Source: Alphaproteobacteria bacterium
GTDB lineage: Bacteria > Pseudomonadota > Alphaproteobacteria > Rhodobacterales > Rhodobacteraceae
Length of the DNA: 64,000 nt
Direction of reading: 5' to 3'
Assembly: GCA_030425145.1 (NCBI GenBank)
Contig: JAUHVK010000015.1
Coordinates: 1-64,000, forward strand
Below are positions 44,380 to 52,914 of this stretch, in pieces. Numbering within the stretch: the first letter of the stretch is position 1; each line of letters begins with the position of its first letter. The notes beneath the pieces were generated by a model, which did no database searches, had not been told where the DNA came from, and saw only the letters and a program-made list of their open reading frames with translations. The position numbers were made by a program, and so were the translations under genes.

Positions 44380-44595
44380 ATGGACATATTGATCTGGTCG
44401 GGCGCGGCGCTGTCTTTTGGCGGTTTGTGCGGTCTGGTCTATTGCATCCTGCGGGTCAACAAGGCGCGCAAGGCGGGCCTCTCCGACGAGGCGCTGCGGG
44501 ACGAGGTCAAGCGTGTGATGCCGATCAATCTCGGGTCGCTGTTTGTGTCGGTGCTGGGCCTGATGTTGGTGATCCTCGGGATCTTCTTCGGTTGA
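44380..44595 (+). CDS. Small membrane protein of unknown function
   Basis: A 71-residue protein with two predicted helices (about 4-25 and 48-69) joined by a charged loop (NKARKAGLSDEALRDEVKRV). CGGGAG lies about 8 bases upstream. It is divergent from the GapR-like gene and ends 2 bases before the stop of the convergent fusion gene. No function is suggested. Confidence 0.65.
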   Translation: MDILIWSGAALSFGGLCGLVYCILRVNKARKAGLSDEALRDEVKRVMPINLGSLFVSVLGLMLVILGIFFG

Positions 44596-44597
44596 CG

Positions 44598-46571
44598 CTA
44601 AAGGTCGTCGAAGCTGCGGCCGTATTTGATTAATTCCGCAAAGACCGGATCGGGAGTCCAGAGGCCGCGATCCGGGTGATCCAGTTCTTCCATCGCGCGG
44701 GTTGTGCCAAGAAGGCCCTGCGCGCTTGCTGCATGCATAACCCCCCCGCGCCAGGCGGGGGCGAGATGGACCAGGACTGAGAGTACATCAATCTCAGTGG
44801 CACTCGACACGACACCTTCGCGCAGCGCCTTGGCGCCTTCATTCGCCAGTGCGCCGATCAGCAGCCGGGCGATCCGACTGGCGGGCATGTTCGACTGTGG
44901 CGCGCGGCGTTCGTTGATCTTGTGCTGGACCTCGGCATCCCGTGTGGGGCCGTCCGGGCCATGTTGGTAGAACCCGCGCCCGGTGGCGCGCCCTTGACGA
45001 CCCGACTGCAGCAGAAGTTCCGACCAATTCTGACAACCTTCGGCGCGGGGGTGGCGGCTCACTGCATCAAGGCCGGAGAGGTCGGCCAGTTCATAGGGCG
45101 GATGAATCATACCCCAGTCGCGCAGAGCGGCGTCTATGTTGAAGGGCGATTGCCCGAGATCGACCAACGCATCGGCCGCGCGCCAGAGCGTTTGCAGCAG
45201 ACGATCATGTAGTCCGGTTCCCGCTGTTGTCTGGACAACCGCCAGCTTGCTCATCCGTCGCGCCAGAGCGAGGCCGAGGCGGCGGTGGTCTTCGGTTGCT
45301 TCGGGGCCAAGGATCACTTCGACCAGACGGGTAGATGGAGCTGGGGACGCGAATTGCAGGGCAAGGCGCGCATCCACACCCGGTAAGCAATGCGCAATCA
45401 CTGTGCCCGGAGGAACCGGAGCGCCGCGTTGCCCGCGTGTTGCCCGGAGAACGATCTGCGCGTCCTGAAGCAGGTCGGTCCCGTCGCCAAAACGCAGTGC
45501 CTCAAGGCTGCGTTGCATCCGGTCGGCGGCGAAACGACCGCTTTGTACGGATTTTTCCAGCGCATGTTTGACATGGCCCACCGCGTCGCGTTGCTGGTTG
45601 GGATCCTTGATGAACCAGCGCACGTTTAGCCCTGCGTCCAGTGCAGCAAGGACGATCTGGGTGGCTGTCGCGCTGCCGCCCAGAACACCAATGGTCGATA
45701 TTTCGGGCAGATCATTGCGCCGAACTTGGGCCGCAACCTGCTGTTCCGCATGAAAAAGATGCGAGAGGGATTTGGACTGTTCTGTGTCGGCGCAGTCTTC
45801 CGCAGCGGCCTCTTCAAACGCGAGACCGGCGTCCATCGGCAAGAGCATCGACGCTTCGACGGCAGACAGGATTTTCTTCGGGGCCAGTTCGCGAGAATTG
45901 TCGATCCGCGCGCGGGTGCTCGTAATGGCAGTTTGAAACGCGGCGGCATCCGCAAAGCCTGTTCGCAGGTCGGCAGTCGGGCGGGGTTTGGCCCCTTTGA
46001 CGCGCAGGTCTAAGACGAAGTCGCGGATGGCGTTTTCTGGGGTGCCCTCGAACATAACGTCTGCAAGCGGCGCGATAGTGGCGGCAGTCACTGGGGTCAG
46101 TGCGCCCCCGATCAACAGGTCGAGAGTCGCCTCCGCGCCAAGCAGGCGGGGCAGACGTTGCGTTGCTCCCGCGCTGGGCACGAGGCCAAGGCGCGCGTTC
46201 GGAAAGCCGATGCGGGTTTGTTTGTGGATCAGGCGATACTGCGATGCGAGGGCCAATTCGACGCCACCGCCGACGACAGCTCCGGTCAACACGGCGATCA
46301 CGGGTTTTGGAAACTGCTCGATCCTGCGGCACAGCGCGGACAGGTGATTGTCGCAGTCGTCGCCGCCGCCTTGGGGCACCGTGATGCCAGAGGGAAACGC
46401 CGGACCCGTGCCGCGCAGAACGACGATGTCGAAACTGTCATCTTCGGCAATCTGATCGAGCGCCTTGTCGATGCCTGCGATCATCGCAACCGTCAGCCGG
46501 GACGCGTGACCCGCGGTCAGCGCAATCTGCGCCATCCCGTCTGTTACGGTGATTTCGGTCTCAGTGCCCAT
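44598..46571 (-). CDS. Crotonase/3-hydroxyacyl-CoA dehydrogenase fusion with altered active sites
   Basis: A 657-residue protein with the layout of a FadB/FadJ-like multifunctional beta-oxidation enzyme: enoyl-CoA hydratase at about 1-190, NAD domain from about 270, then 3HCDH C-domain. Key positions deviate. GGGVELAL keeps the first catalytic Glu, but the second, normally in GFPEV, reads GFPNA. The NAD loop is VLGGSATATQ instead of GxGxMG. The dehydrogenase His, normally HFFSP, is Gln in ALQFASPA. It may be a non-canonical enzyme or CoA-binding regulator. GGAG is 6 bases upstream of the start. Confidence 0.85.
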   Translation of the reverse strand: MGTETEITVTDGMAQIALTAGHASRLTVAMIAGIDKALDQIAEDDSFDIVVLRGTGPAFPSGITVPQGGGDDCDNHLSALCRRIEQFPKPVIAVLTGAVVGGGVELALASQYRLIHKQTRIGFPNARLGLVPSAGATQRLPRLLGAEATLDLLIGGALTPVTAATIAPLADVMFEGTPENAIRDFVLDLRVKGAKPRPTADLRTGFADAAAFQTAITSTRARIDNSRELAPKKILSAVEASMLLPMDAGLAFEEAAAEDCADTEQSKSLSHLFHAEQQVAAQVRRNDLPEISTIGVLGGSATATQIVLAALDAGLNVRWFIKDPNQQRDAVGHVKHALEKSVQSGRFAADRMQRSLEALRFGDGTDLLQDAQIVLRATRGQRGAPVPPGTVIAHCLPGVDARLALQFASPAPSTRLVEVILGPEATEDHRRLGLALARRMSKLAVVQTTAGTGLHDRLLQTLWRAADALVDLGQSPFNIDAALRDWGMIHPPYELADLSGLDAVSRHPRAEGCQNWSELLLQSGRQGRATGRGFYQHGPDGPTRDAEVQHKINERRAPQSNMPASRIARLLIGALANEGAKALREGVVSSATEIDVLSVLVHLAPAWRGGVMHAASAQGLLGTTRAMEELDHPDRGLWTPDPVFAELIKYGRSFDDL

Positions 46572-46661
46572 CTGCTGCTCCGACGGCCTCGGGTCGGCAT
46601 GTTTGCCTGTGCTTTGCAGCGTATTAGAGGCCAAACAGCGCGTTCTGGCAAGAATCCCGCG

Positions 46662-47648
46662 TTATTTGCCGCGATTGTGCATCATTCGCGCGACATCGAG
46701 CATACGTGCGGAGAAGCCCCATTCGTTGTCATACCAACCGAAAATGCGGATTTGGTCACCAGTCTCCATCGTTTCATTCGGTGCAATCACAAGGGACTCG
46801 GTGCGCGCGCGCAGGTCGACCGAGACACAAGGGTCTTCGACAAGACCGATCACCGGGTTGTCCGTTGCCAGATCCCGCAGCGCGTTGGCGGCGTCTTTCG
46901 GCGGGGCCTTGAGGCGCACGACAAGATCGACGGCAGATACACTGATGGCTGGCACACGCACGGCGGCTCCGGTCACACGCCCGGCGAGATCAGGCAGAAC
47001 GCGGTCGATCAGCTTGGCGGCGCTGGTGGTGGTGGGCACCATGCTGACGGCACCGGCACGGTTGCGGGCCAGATCGGGGCCGCGCGGCGCGTCCACCATC
47101 GGCTGGCTTCCGGTATAGCAATGGATGGTGGTCATGTGGCCTTGGATCAAGCCAAAGCGCGTGTCCAGATCGCGCAGCAGAGGCGCGAGCGCGTTTGTGG
47201 TGCAGGATGCGTTCGAGATGACGCTGTGATCGGCAATCAGGTCTTCATTCGCGCCTTTGACGATGGTGATGTCGGCTATGTCCGAGGGGCCAGAAATCAG
47301 CACCGCCTTTGCACCCGCGCTCAAAGCGGCCTCGACTGTGTCGCGGTCTTTTGTGGCGCCGGTGCAATCTAGGAGAAGATCGACACCCTGTAGCGGCAGG
47401 TCGCGCATCTTGATGCCGGTCAGCAATGGGATCGACCGGCCACCCGCCAGCAAAGCACCGTTCTCAAAGGTTACGCCGCCGGGCAAGGGGCCAAAAACGC
47501 TGTCGTACTTGAAAAGATAGGCGCAGGTGTCCGGTGCTGCGAGGTCATTGACCGCGACAACTTCGATATCCGCGTGTTCCGGTCTGGTCAGGATCTGGCG
47601 CAGGATTACCCGCCCGATCCGCCCGAACCCGTGGATGACGATGCGCAT
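46662..47648 (-). CDS. gap: Glyceraldehyde-3-phosphate dehydrogenase
   Basis: A 328-residue type I GAPDH interconverting glyceraldehyde 3-phosphate and 1,3-bisphosphoglycerate. NAD motif GFGRIGR (7-13), Asp35 after VN (NAD preference), active Cys149 in SNASCTTNAL, and YDNEWGFS near the C-terminus are present. Slightly shorter and more divergent than housekeeping GapA, so it may be a second GAPDH. Divergent from the IclR-type regulator with 120 bases between. Confidence 0.93.
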   Translation of the reverse strand: MRIVIHGFGRIGRVILRQILTRPEHADIEVVAVNDLAAPDTCAYLFKYDSVFGPLPGGVTFENGALLAGGRSIPLLTGIKMRDLPLQGVDLLLDCTGATKDRDTVEAALSAGAKAVLISGPSDIADITIVKGANEDLIADHSVISNASCTTNALAPLLRDLDTRFGLIQGHMTTIHCYTGSQPMVDAPRGPDLARNRAGAVSMVPTTTSAAKLIDRVLPDLAGRVTGAAVRVPAISVSAVDLVVRLKAPPKDAANALRDLATDNPVIGLVEDPCVSVDLRARTESLVIAPNETMETGDQIRIFGWYDNEWGFSARMLDVARMMHNRGK

Positions 47649-47707
47649 TATGTTTGTCCTCTGCCGTGCGCACTACACTTGTGCGATATCGCTTGCATTT
47701 CAACTCT

Positions 47708-47730
47708 GATTTTTTCACATTGTAAAAATC
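47708..47730. promoter_or_regulatory. Inverted repeat in gap-iclR divergent region
   Basis: GATTTTT and AAAAATC form perfect 7-base arms around a 9-base spacer, roughly midway between divergent gap and the IclR-family gene. Position and symmetry fit an operator for the adjacent regulator, which would then control gap as well as itself. Confidence 0.45.
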
Positions 47731-47768
47731 TTTTTTGTATCGAGACAATTGAGGGCGCAGAGGCTGGG

Positions 47769-48596
47769 ATGAACGCGGAAACAGGTCCGGAACGGCGAGC
47801 ACGGGGACGGCCCCGCGCTTGGAGCGATACGACCGAGCAGAACAAGATCAAATCGCTTGATCGCGCACTGGTCATCCTCGAACGGTTGAGCGAACGCGGC
47901 GGTGCCACGCTGACCGACCTGTCCGAAGATCTAGATCAATCGCCCGCCACGGTCTACCGCGTGTTGTCGACCTTCGAGGGCCGCAACATGGTTGATTTCG
48001 ACCCGGTCGCGCAAACTTGGCACATCGGGGCAGGGGCGTTTCATATAGGCTCGCGCTTTCTGCGCCGCACCTCGTTGGTTGAGCGCGCCCGACCGTTCCT
48101 GCGCGAATTGATGCAGAAGACCGAGGAAACCGCGAACCTTGGTATCTCTCGTGACGGGTTGGTTCTGTTTCTGAGCCAAGTCGAGACCCACCACAACATC
48201 CGCGCGTTTTTCCCGCCCGGCACCATGTCGCCGATGCATTCTTCGGGTATCGGCAAAGCGCTTCTGGCGCAGATGGACGACAAAGAGGTCGCGGCGATCA
48301 TCCGACGCCACAAGTTGACCTCCTTCACCGAGCATACCCTGGTCACGCCAGAGGCGCTGGCCGAAGATCTGGCCAAGACGCGGGCGCGTGGTTATGCGTT
48401 TGATGCGGAAGAGAAAAACGACGGGATGCGCTGTATCGCGGCACCTGTCTTTGACATGCACGGCGAACCTATTGCCGGCGTGTCGATCTCTGGCCCGTCG
48501 GCCCGCATTCCGGATGAGCGCGTCGACAGTCTGGGCAAGTCCGTCAAGGAAGCGGCGGCCAAGCTGACCGCCGCTTTGGGGGGCGCGTCGGATTAA
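47769..48596 (+). CDS. IclR-family regulator, BhcR-like
   Basis: A 275-residue regulator: winged HTH at about 26-85 (SLDRALVILERLSERGGATL) and IclR effector domain beyond. Many blocks (RARGRPRAW, AHF-like GAGAFHIGSRFLRRT, IRAFFPPGT, DGMRCIAAPVF) match BhcR, the glyoxylate-responsive regulator of the beta-hydroxyaspartate cycle. No bhcABCD genes are in this window, so it either acts at a distance or has another regulon. The coding end overlaps metF by 4 bases. Confidence 0.85.
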   Translation: MNAETGPERRARGRPRAWSDTTEQNKIKSLDRALVILERLSERGGATLTDLSEDLDQSPATVYRVLSTFEGRNMVDFDPVAQTWHIGAGAFHIGSRFLRRTSLVERARPFLRELMQKTEETANLGISRDGLVLFLSQVETHHNIRAFFPPGTMSPMHSSGIGKALLAQMDDKEVAAIIRRHKLTSFTEHTLVTPEALAEDLAKTRARGYAFDAEEKNDGMRCIAAPVFDMHGEPIAGVSISGPSARIPDERVDSLGKSVKEAAAKLTAALGGASD

Positions 48597-49459
48597 GCGA
48601 CGTTCTTGAGATCGAGCTTAGGCGTCACGCCAAGTGCGTGGCAGACGTCGCGCGTCAGTTCTGGGCGGTTGAGTGTGTAGAAGTGCAGCGTGTCGACGCC
48701 ACCGTCGATCAGATCGGAACACAACTCGGTGCAGATCGCGGTGGCCAGCAGGTCTTCGCGCCCGTCACGTTCCGCCTTTTCAAACGCATCCACAACCCAG
48801 GCCGGGATATGCGTGCCGCAGCGCTGGGCAAAGCGGACGGCGCCTTTCCAGTTCTCGATCGGCAGGATGCCGGGTGTCACCGGCTTGTCGATTCCCGCTT
48901 TTTCGCAGGCGTCGCGGAAGCGGAAGAAGGTCTCGGCCTCGAAGAAGAATTGCGTCAGCGCTTCGGACGCGCCCGCATCGAACTTGCGCTTGAGATAGGA
49001 GACATTCGCCTGCGCATCTGCCGCTTCGGGGTGGGTGTCGGGATAGGCGCCTACGCGGATGGTGAAGTCACCTGCTGCGCTTAGGCCTTCAATCAGATCC
49101 ACGCTTGATGCGAACCCATCAGGATGGGCGACAAAGCCGTTTGCGCCTTTGGGCGGATCGCCCCGCAGAGCCACGATGTCGGTCACACCGGCTGCTGCGA
49201 AATCTTGTGCAATGGCAAGGGTTTCCGCGCGGGTGGCGTTCACGCAGGTCAGGTGCGCAGCCACCGGCAGGCCCGAGGATTTGTGCAGCGTCGCCACCGC
49301 TTCACGCGTCAGGTCGCGGGTTGTGCCGCCCGCGCCGTAGGTCACGGACACAAAGCGCGGCTGAAGAGGGGCAAGAACCTGAACAGTGTCCCACAGGCGG
49401 AAGGAAGCCTCCAAAGTCTGGGGCGGGAAGAATTCGAATGAAACGGTCGGAGTTGTCAT
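48593..49459 (-). CDS. metF: Methylenetetrahydrofolate reductase MetF
   Basis: A 288-residue FAD enzyme making 5-methyl-THF for methionine synthesis. Family landmarks: SFEFFPPQT at the N-terminus, VSVTYGAGGTTRD, ALRGDPP, TQFFFE and TPGILPI. AAGGA lies about 8 bases upstream of the ATG. Divergent from metR, the classic arrangement for MetR control. No SAM riboswitch is apparent in the 95-base intergenic space. Confidence 0.95.
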   Translation of the reverse strand: MTTPTVSFEFFPPQTLEASFRLWDTVQVLAPLQPRFVSVTYGAGGTTRDLTREAVATLHKSSGLPVAAHLTCVNATRAETLAIAQDFAAAGVTDIVALRGDPPKGANGFVAHPDGFASSVDLIEGLSAAGDFTIRVGAYPDTHPEAADAQANVSYLKRKFDAGASEALTQFFFEAETFFRFRDACEKAGIDKPVTPGILPIENWKGAVRFAQRCGTHIPAWVVDAFEKAERDGREDLLATAICTELCSDLIDGGVDTLHFYTLNRPELTRDVCHALGVTPKLDLKNVA

Positions 49460-49508
49460 CGACGTGATCCTTGATGGTGTTGAAGCTCTTGTCGCACGTG
49501 CAGCATTG

Positions 49509-49521
49509 TGAGACAAACTCA
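49509..49521. promoter_or_regulatory. Candidate MetR site between metF and metR
   Basis: TGAG-N5-CTCA, a LysR-type T-N11-A palindrome, lies between the divergent genes. E. coli MetR binds TGAA-N5-TTCA, which differs at one base per arm. A further ATGAG at 49538-49542 mirrors the CTCAT, making a second half-site possible. Confidence 0.5.
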
Positions 49522-49554
49522 TAAATCTAATCTTCAATATGAGATCGGTTGATA

Positions 49555-50460
49555 ATGCACATCGAGTTCCGGCACCTGCGCACCATCAAGGCCATCCACG
49601 AATACGGTGGGGTCGCCAAGGCCGCAGATCAGCTAAACATCACGCAATCTGCGCTCAGCCATCAGATAAAGGCGCTGGAGGATCAGGCGGGGGTGGAGCT
49701 GTTTGTGCGCCGCTCCAAGCCGATGAAGCTGTCTGCTGCGGGCATGCGTTTGTTGCGGCTCGCCAATCAGGTCTTGCCGCAGGTCGAGGCGCTGGCGGCG
49801 GAATTCGAAGGGCTGCGGGGTGGCTCAACGGGCCGGATGCACATCGCCATCGAATGCCACGCCTGCTTCGAATGGCTGTTCCCGGTACTAGAAGCGTTTC
49901 GCAAAAGCTGGCCGGATGTGGATGTCGACATCCGCCCGGGCCTCGCCTTCGACGCGCTGCCTGCCTTGCAGAAGGAGGAGGTGGACCTCGTCGTGTCTTC
50001 GGATCCCGAGGATATCCCGGGTGTCACGTTCACCGAACTCTTTGATTACAATCCGGTTTTTGTTGCCTCGTCGGCGCATCCCCTGGCCGAAAAACCTTAT
50101 GTCGATGCCGAGGATTTCCGGGGGCAGACGCTCATCACCTATCCGGTGGAGCGGTCGCGACTGGATGTGTTCAGCCAACTGTTGATCCCCGCCAAGGTGG
50201 AACCGGCGGCGGTGCGTCAGGTCGAGCTGACGGCGGTGATTCTGTTGCTCGTCGCTTCCAACCGCGGCGTATCGGTGCTGCCCGATTGGGTGGTGCGCGA
50301 GGTGAAATACAGTTCGGACTACGTGACCCGCCCGCTGACCAAAGATGGTATCACACGCCGACTGTACGCGGCCACGAGAACGGTGGACACGGATAAACCG
50401 TTTGTTGCGGAACTGATCCGGTTGGCCCGGCAAGAGGCCAAGCGGCTTCAGTCAGCCTAG
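49555..50460 (+). CDS. metR: LysR-family methionine regulator MetR
   Basis: A 301-residue LysR-type activator. HTH is at about 18-40 (GVAKAADQLNITQSALSHQI). Blocks shared with E. coli MetR include LFVRRSKPMKLS, LANQVLPQV, IAIECHACFEWL, TYPVERSRLDV and LPDWVV, and homocysteine is the known co-inducer. The ATG reading MHIEFRHL is preferred over an in-frame TTG 6 bases earlier. Confidence 0.94.
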   Translation: MHIEFRHLRTIKAIHEYGGVAKAADQLNITQSALSHQIKALEDQAGVELFVRRSKPMKLSAAGMRLLRLANQVLPQVEALAAEFEGLRGGSTGRMHIAIECHACFEWLFPVLEAFRKSWPDVDVDIRPGLAFDALPALQKEEVDLVVSSDPEDIPGVTFTELFDYNPVFVASSAHPLAEKPYVDAEDFRGQTLITYPVERSRLDVFSQLLIPAKVEPAAVRQVELTAVILLLVASNRGVSVLPDWVVREVKYSSDYVTRPLTKDGITRRLYAATRTVDTDKPFVAELIRLARQEAKRLQSA

Positions 50461-50465
50461 CAGGG

Positions 50466-50672
50466 TCAGAGGGCTGTCAGATTCGACGCCATCAACCGCC
50501 CGTCGCGTCCTTCGGTCATTTCAAAACTGACCTTCTGATTGTCGCTCAGACCGTCCATCCCGGATTGCTGCACTGCAGAAATGTGTACAAAAACGTCTTT
50601 CCCGCCATCTTCCGGCGAAATGAAGCCGTAGCCTTTTGTGGCGTTAAACCATTTCACGGTACCGTTCGGCAT
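50466..50672 (-). CDS. Cold-shock domain protein (CspA family)
   Basis: A 68-residue OB-fold nucleic-acid-binding protein. RNP1 KGYGFISPE and RNP2 DVFVHISAV are intact. GGAGA precedes the ATG by about 6 bases and a long leader is likely, as for many csp messages. Binds single-stranded RNA/DNA as a chaperone; whether it is cold-induced cannot be told from sequence. Confidence 0.95.
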   Translation of the reverse strand: MPNGTVKWFNATKGYGFISPEDGGKDVFVHISAVQQSGMDGLSDNQKVSFEMTEGRDGRLMASNLTAL

Positions 50673-50857
50673 GATCCCGTGTCTCCTTCTGTCGTCACGT
50701 TTGACCCGTCAGGGCCGCTTCTCTTGCGACGAGGCCAGCAATTTGCGACACCCCGTCACAATAAGGAACATTGACCGAACTCACACAAAAGCAAGGTCCA
50801 CGTGCATTTTTCGGCATGGGGCGAAGGGTCGGTCAGCTACAGGATTGGGAGGCGAGG

Positions 50858-51172
50858 ATGGAGCTCTACGGGATCAAGACTTGTGACACGTGCCGTAAGG
50901 CATTGAAGGCGTTGCCAAACGCGGAACTGGTGGATGTGTCCAAGACACCTGTGCCTGACGATCTGCTGGATCAGGCGCTGGCGCAGTTTGGCGAAAAAGT
51001 CTTGAACACCAAGTCTACGACATGGCGCGGACTCGACGATACAGAGCGGGTAAAAGACCCCAAAACCCTGCTTGTCGCGTATCCCAAGCTGATGAAGCGG
51101 CCCCTGATCGTGGCGGATGGCACTCTTTATCTCGGCTGGGCCAAAGATACCCAAGACGCTCTACTGGGTTAA
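50858..51172 (+). CDS. ArsC/Spx-family reductase-like protein
   Basis: A 104-residue thioredoxin-fold protein of the ArsC/YffB group with Cys9-x2-Cys12 in GIKTCDTCRKAL and the later KSTTWRGL and KRPLIVADG segments. Family members are glutathione- or thioredoxin-linked reductases or Spx-like regulators; no arsenic genes are near. GGGAGGCGAGG lies directly upstream. The end overlaps the convergent exporter gene by 4 bases. Confidence 0.85.
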   Translation: MELYGIKTCDTCRKALKALPNAELVDVSKTPVPDDLLDQALAQFGEKVLNTKSTTWRGLDDTERVKDPKTLLVAYPKLMKRPLIVADGTLYLGWAKDTQDALLG

Positions 51173-52914
51173 TCACGCACCTGCATTTGGTGCAGCGCGG
51201 CATAGGTGCCTGACTGCGCCAGCAGCGTGTCATGCGTGCCTTCCTCGATCACCCGACCCTGATCCATGACGACAATCTTGTGGGCGTCGCGGATGGTGGA
51301 CAGGCGGTGCGCGATCACAAGTGTGGTGCGGCCCTTGGACAACTCGTCCAGAGCCTCTTGCACCTTGGCTTCGGAGCCGGTGTCGAGCGCCGATGTAGCT
51401 TCGTCCAAAAGCAGGATCGGACGGTTCCGCAGCAGGGCGCGGGCGATCGCCACGCGCTGCCTCTGTCCACCAGACAGGGCAGAGCCGCGCGGACCGACAG
51501 GTGTGTTGAGACCGTCGGACAGTTGCGGAAGGAAGTCCGAAACATGTGCCGCATCCAGCGCGCGTTTCAGATCGGCCTCAGGAATGTCGGCCTGACCAAG
51601 CAGGATATTTTCGAGCACGGTGTCGTCAAAAAGTAGCGCCTCTTGGGACACGACAGAGAACAACCCGCGAAGGTCACTGAGCGCCATATCCGTGACAGGA
51701 ACGTCACCTATCGACACTATCCCATGTGATGGATCAACAAGCCGCGTCAAAACATTGAAAATCGTGGATTTTCCAGCGCCCGATGGTCCGACCAGCGCGG
51801 TTGTCTGGCCGGCTTCCGCTGTCAAGCTGCATTGGTTTAAAATGCTTGTTTCCCCGTAGCTTAAGGAAACATTCTCAAGTTTGATCTCGGGCACACCGCT
51901 TGGGGCGGGTTTCGGCTTGGCAGGGTTGCGCAGCAACGGTTCGGTGTCGAGGATCTGCCGGATGCGTTCGATGCCTGCGGCGGCAACCTGCCAGACACCG
52001 ACCACGTTGCCAAGACGGCGCAGCGGTTCGAACGCAAGGCCAATCGCGGTGAAGAAGGCCATGAAGTCGCCCACGGTCTTTTCCCCGGACAGGATCTCGC
52101 TGCCGCCGTAGAACAGCACACCCATGAAGCCCAGCCCGGCCATGATGTCGATCATGCCGGGTATGGTGGCCTGCCCCAACGCGCTGCTGGTTTCGACCTT
52201 CACCCGCTCCTCGGTCAGAACGCGGTAGCGCTCGGACTGGTACCGCTCCAGCGCGTTCAGCTTGACGGGAATGATCCCGTGGAACGCTTCGTTGAGGCGC
52301 ACCGACAGTTTCGCTGCGACGTCGCGCGCGCGGCGCGCCTTCTTGCGCACATAGCGTTGCAGGATCATCGACGGGGCAACGAGAATTGGTACGCCCAGAA
52401 GCGCCACCAGCGTCCAGCGCCAATCCACGGAAATCGCCACCGCAAAAAGTGAAAACAGCGCGATCACATCGCGCCCTGCACCTGTGATGATCGTCCGCCA
52501 TACTTTTGAAATAGCGTCTACATCACCTTCGACCCGCTGCATCAGATAGCCCGGCGAATGAGTCTGGTGATAGGCGCTGTCCAGAACCAGCAGATGCGCC
52601 AGCAAATCCTGCCGGATGTCAGCGACCGACAGTTGCGAAATCCGGGTCAGGAGCACCTTCTGGGCAATGCTTGCCACGGCGCGCACAACGAAGATCCCCA
52701 GAAACAGCAGGCCGACCCACACGATTACATCGCCATCGCCGCCGACAAAGACGCGGTCGAACATCGGCTTCATCATGTAGGACAGCGCGCCGAACATGCT
52801 GCCTTCGAGCGCCATGAAGATCATCGCGACGATCAGCAGCCGCCAATGTTTGGCCAGATAGCCGCGCCAGACCCAGAGCAGCAGACCGCGCGGGTTGACG
52901 GCCGCTTCGGTCAC
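51169..52914 (-). CDS. ABC exporter, MsbA-like (fused permease-ATPase)
   Basis: A 581-residue half-transporter: six-helix membrane domain (about 20-310) and ATPase with [25 protein letters not shown] and ILLLDEATSALD, plus H-loop IAHRLST. Closest in style to MsbA lipid A flippases and related lipid or drug exporters. Its ATG overlaps the stop of a phosphatase-like gene by 4 bases, so lipid or polysaccharide export linked to that enzyme is plausible. Confidence 0.92.
   Translation of the reverse strand: MTEAAVNPRGLLLWVWRGYLAKHWRLLIVAMIFMALEGSMFGALSYMMKPMFDRVFVGGDGDVIVWVGLLFLGIFVVRAVASIAQKVLLTRISQLSVADIRQDLLAHLLVLDSAYHQTHSPGYLMQRVEGDVDAISKVWRTIITGAGRDVIALFSLFAVAISVDWRWTLVALLGVPILVAPSMILQRYVRKKARRARDVAAKLSVRLNEAFHGIIPVKLNALERYQSERYRVLTEERVKVETSSALGQATIPGMIDIMAGLGFMGVLFYGGSEILSGEKTVGDFMAFFTAIGLAFEPLRRLGNVVGVWQVAAAGIERIRQILDTEPLLRNPAKPKPAPSGVPEIKLENVSLSYGETSILNQCSLTAEAGQTTALVGPSGAGKSTIFNVLTRLVDPSHGIVSIGDVPVTDMALSDLRGLFSVVSQEALLFDDTVLENILLGQADIPEADLKRALDAAHVSDFLPQLSDGLNTPVGPRGSALSGGQRQRVAIARALLRNRPILLLDEATSALDTGSEAKVQEALDELSKGRTTLVIAHRLSTIRDAHKIVVMDQGRVIEEGTHDTLLAQSGTYAALHQMQVRD

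Noticed and set aside
47649..47768. Extension of the IclR-family gene to an upstream start inside gap
   Set aside because: The added residues are Cys-rich and unlike the family; the ATG at 47769 begins directly before the conserved RARGRPRAW block.
49460..49554. SAM or SAH riboswitch upstream of metF
   Set aside because: The leader is too short and lacks recognisable conserved riboswitch cores.
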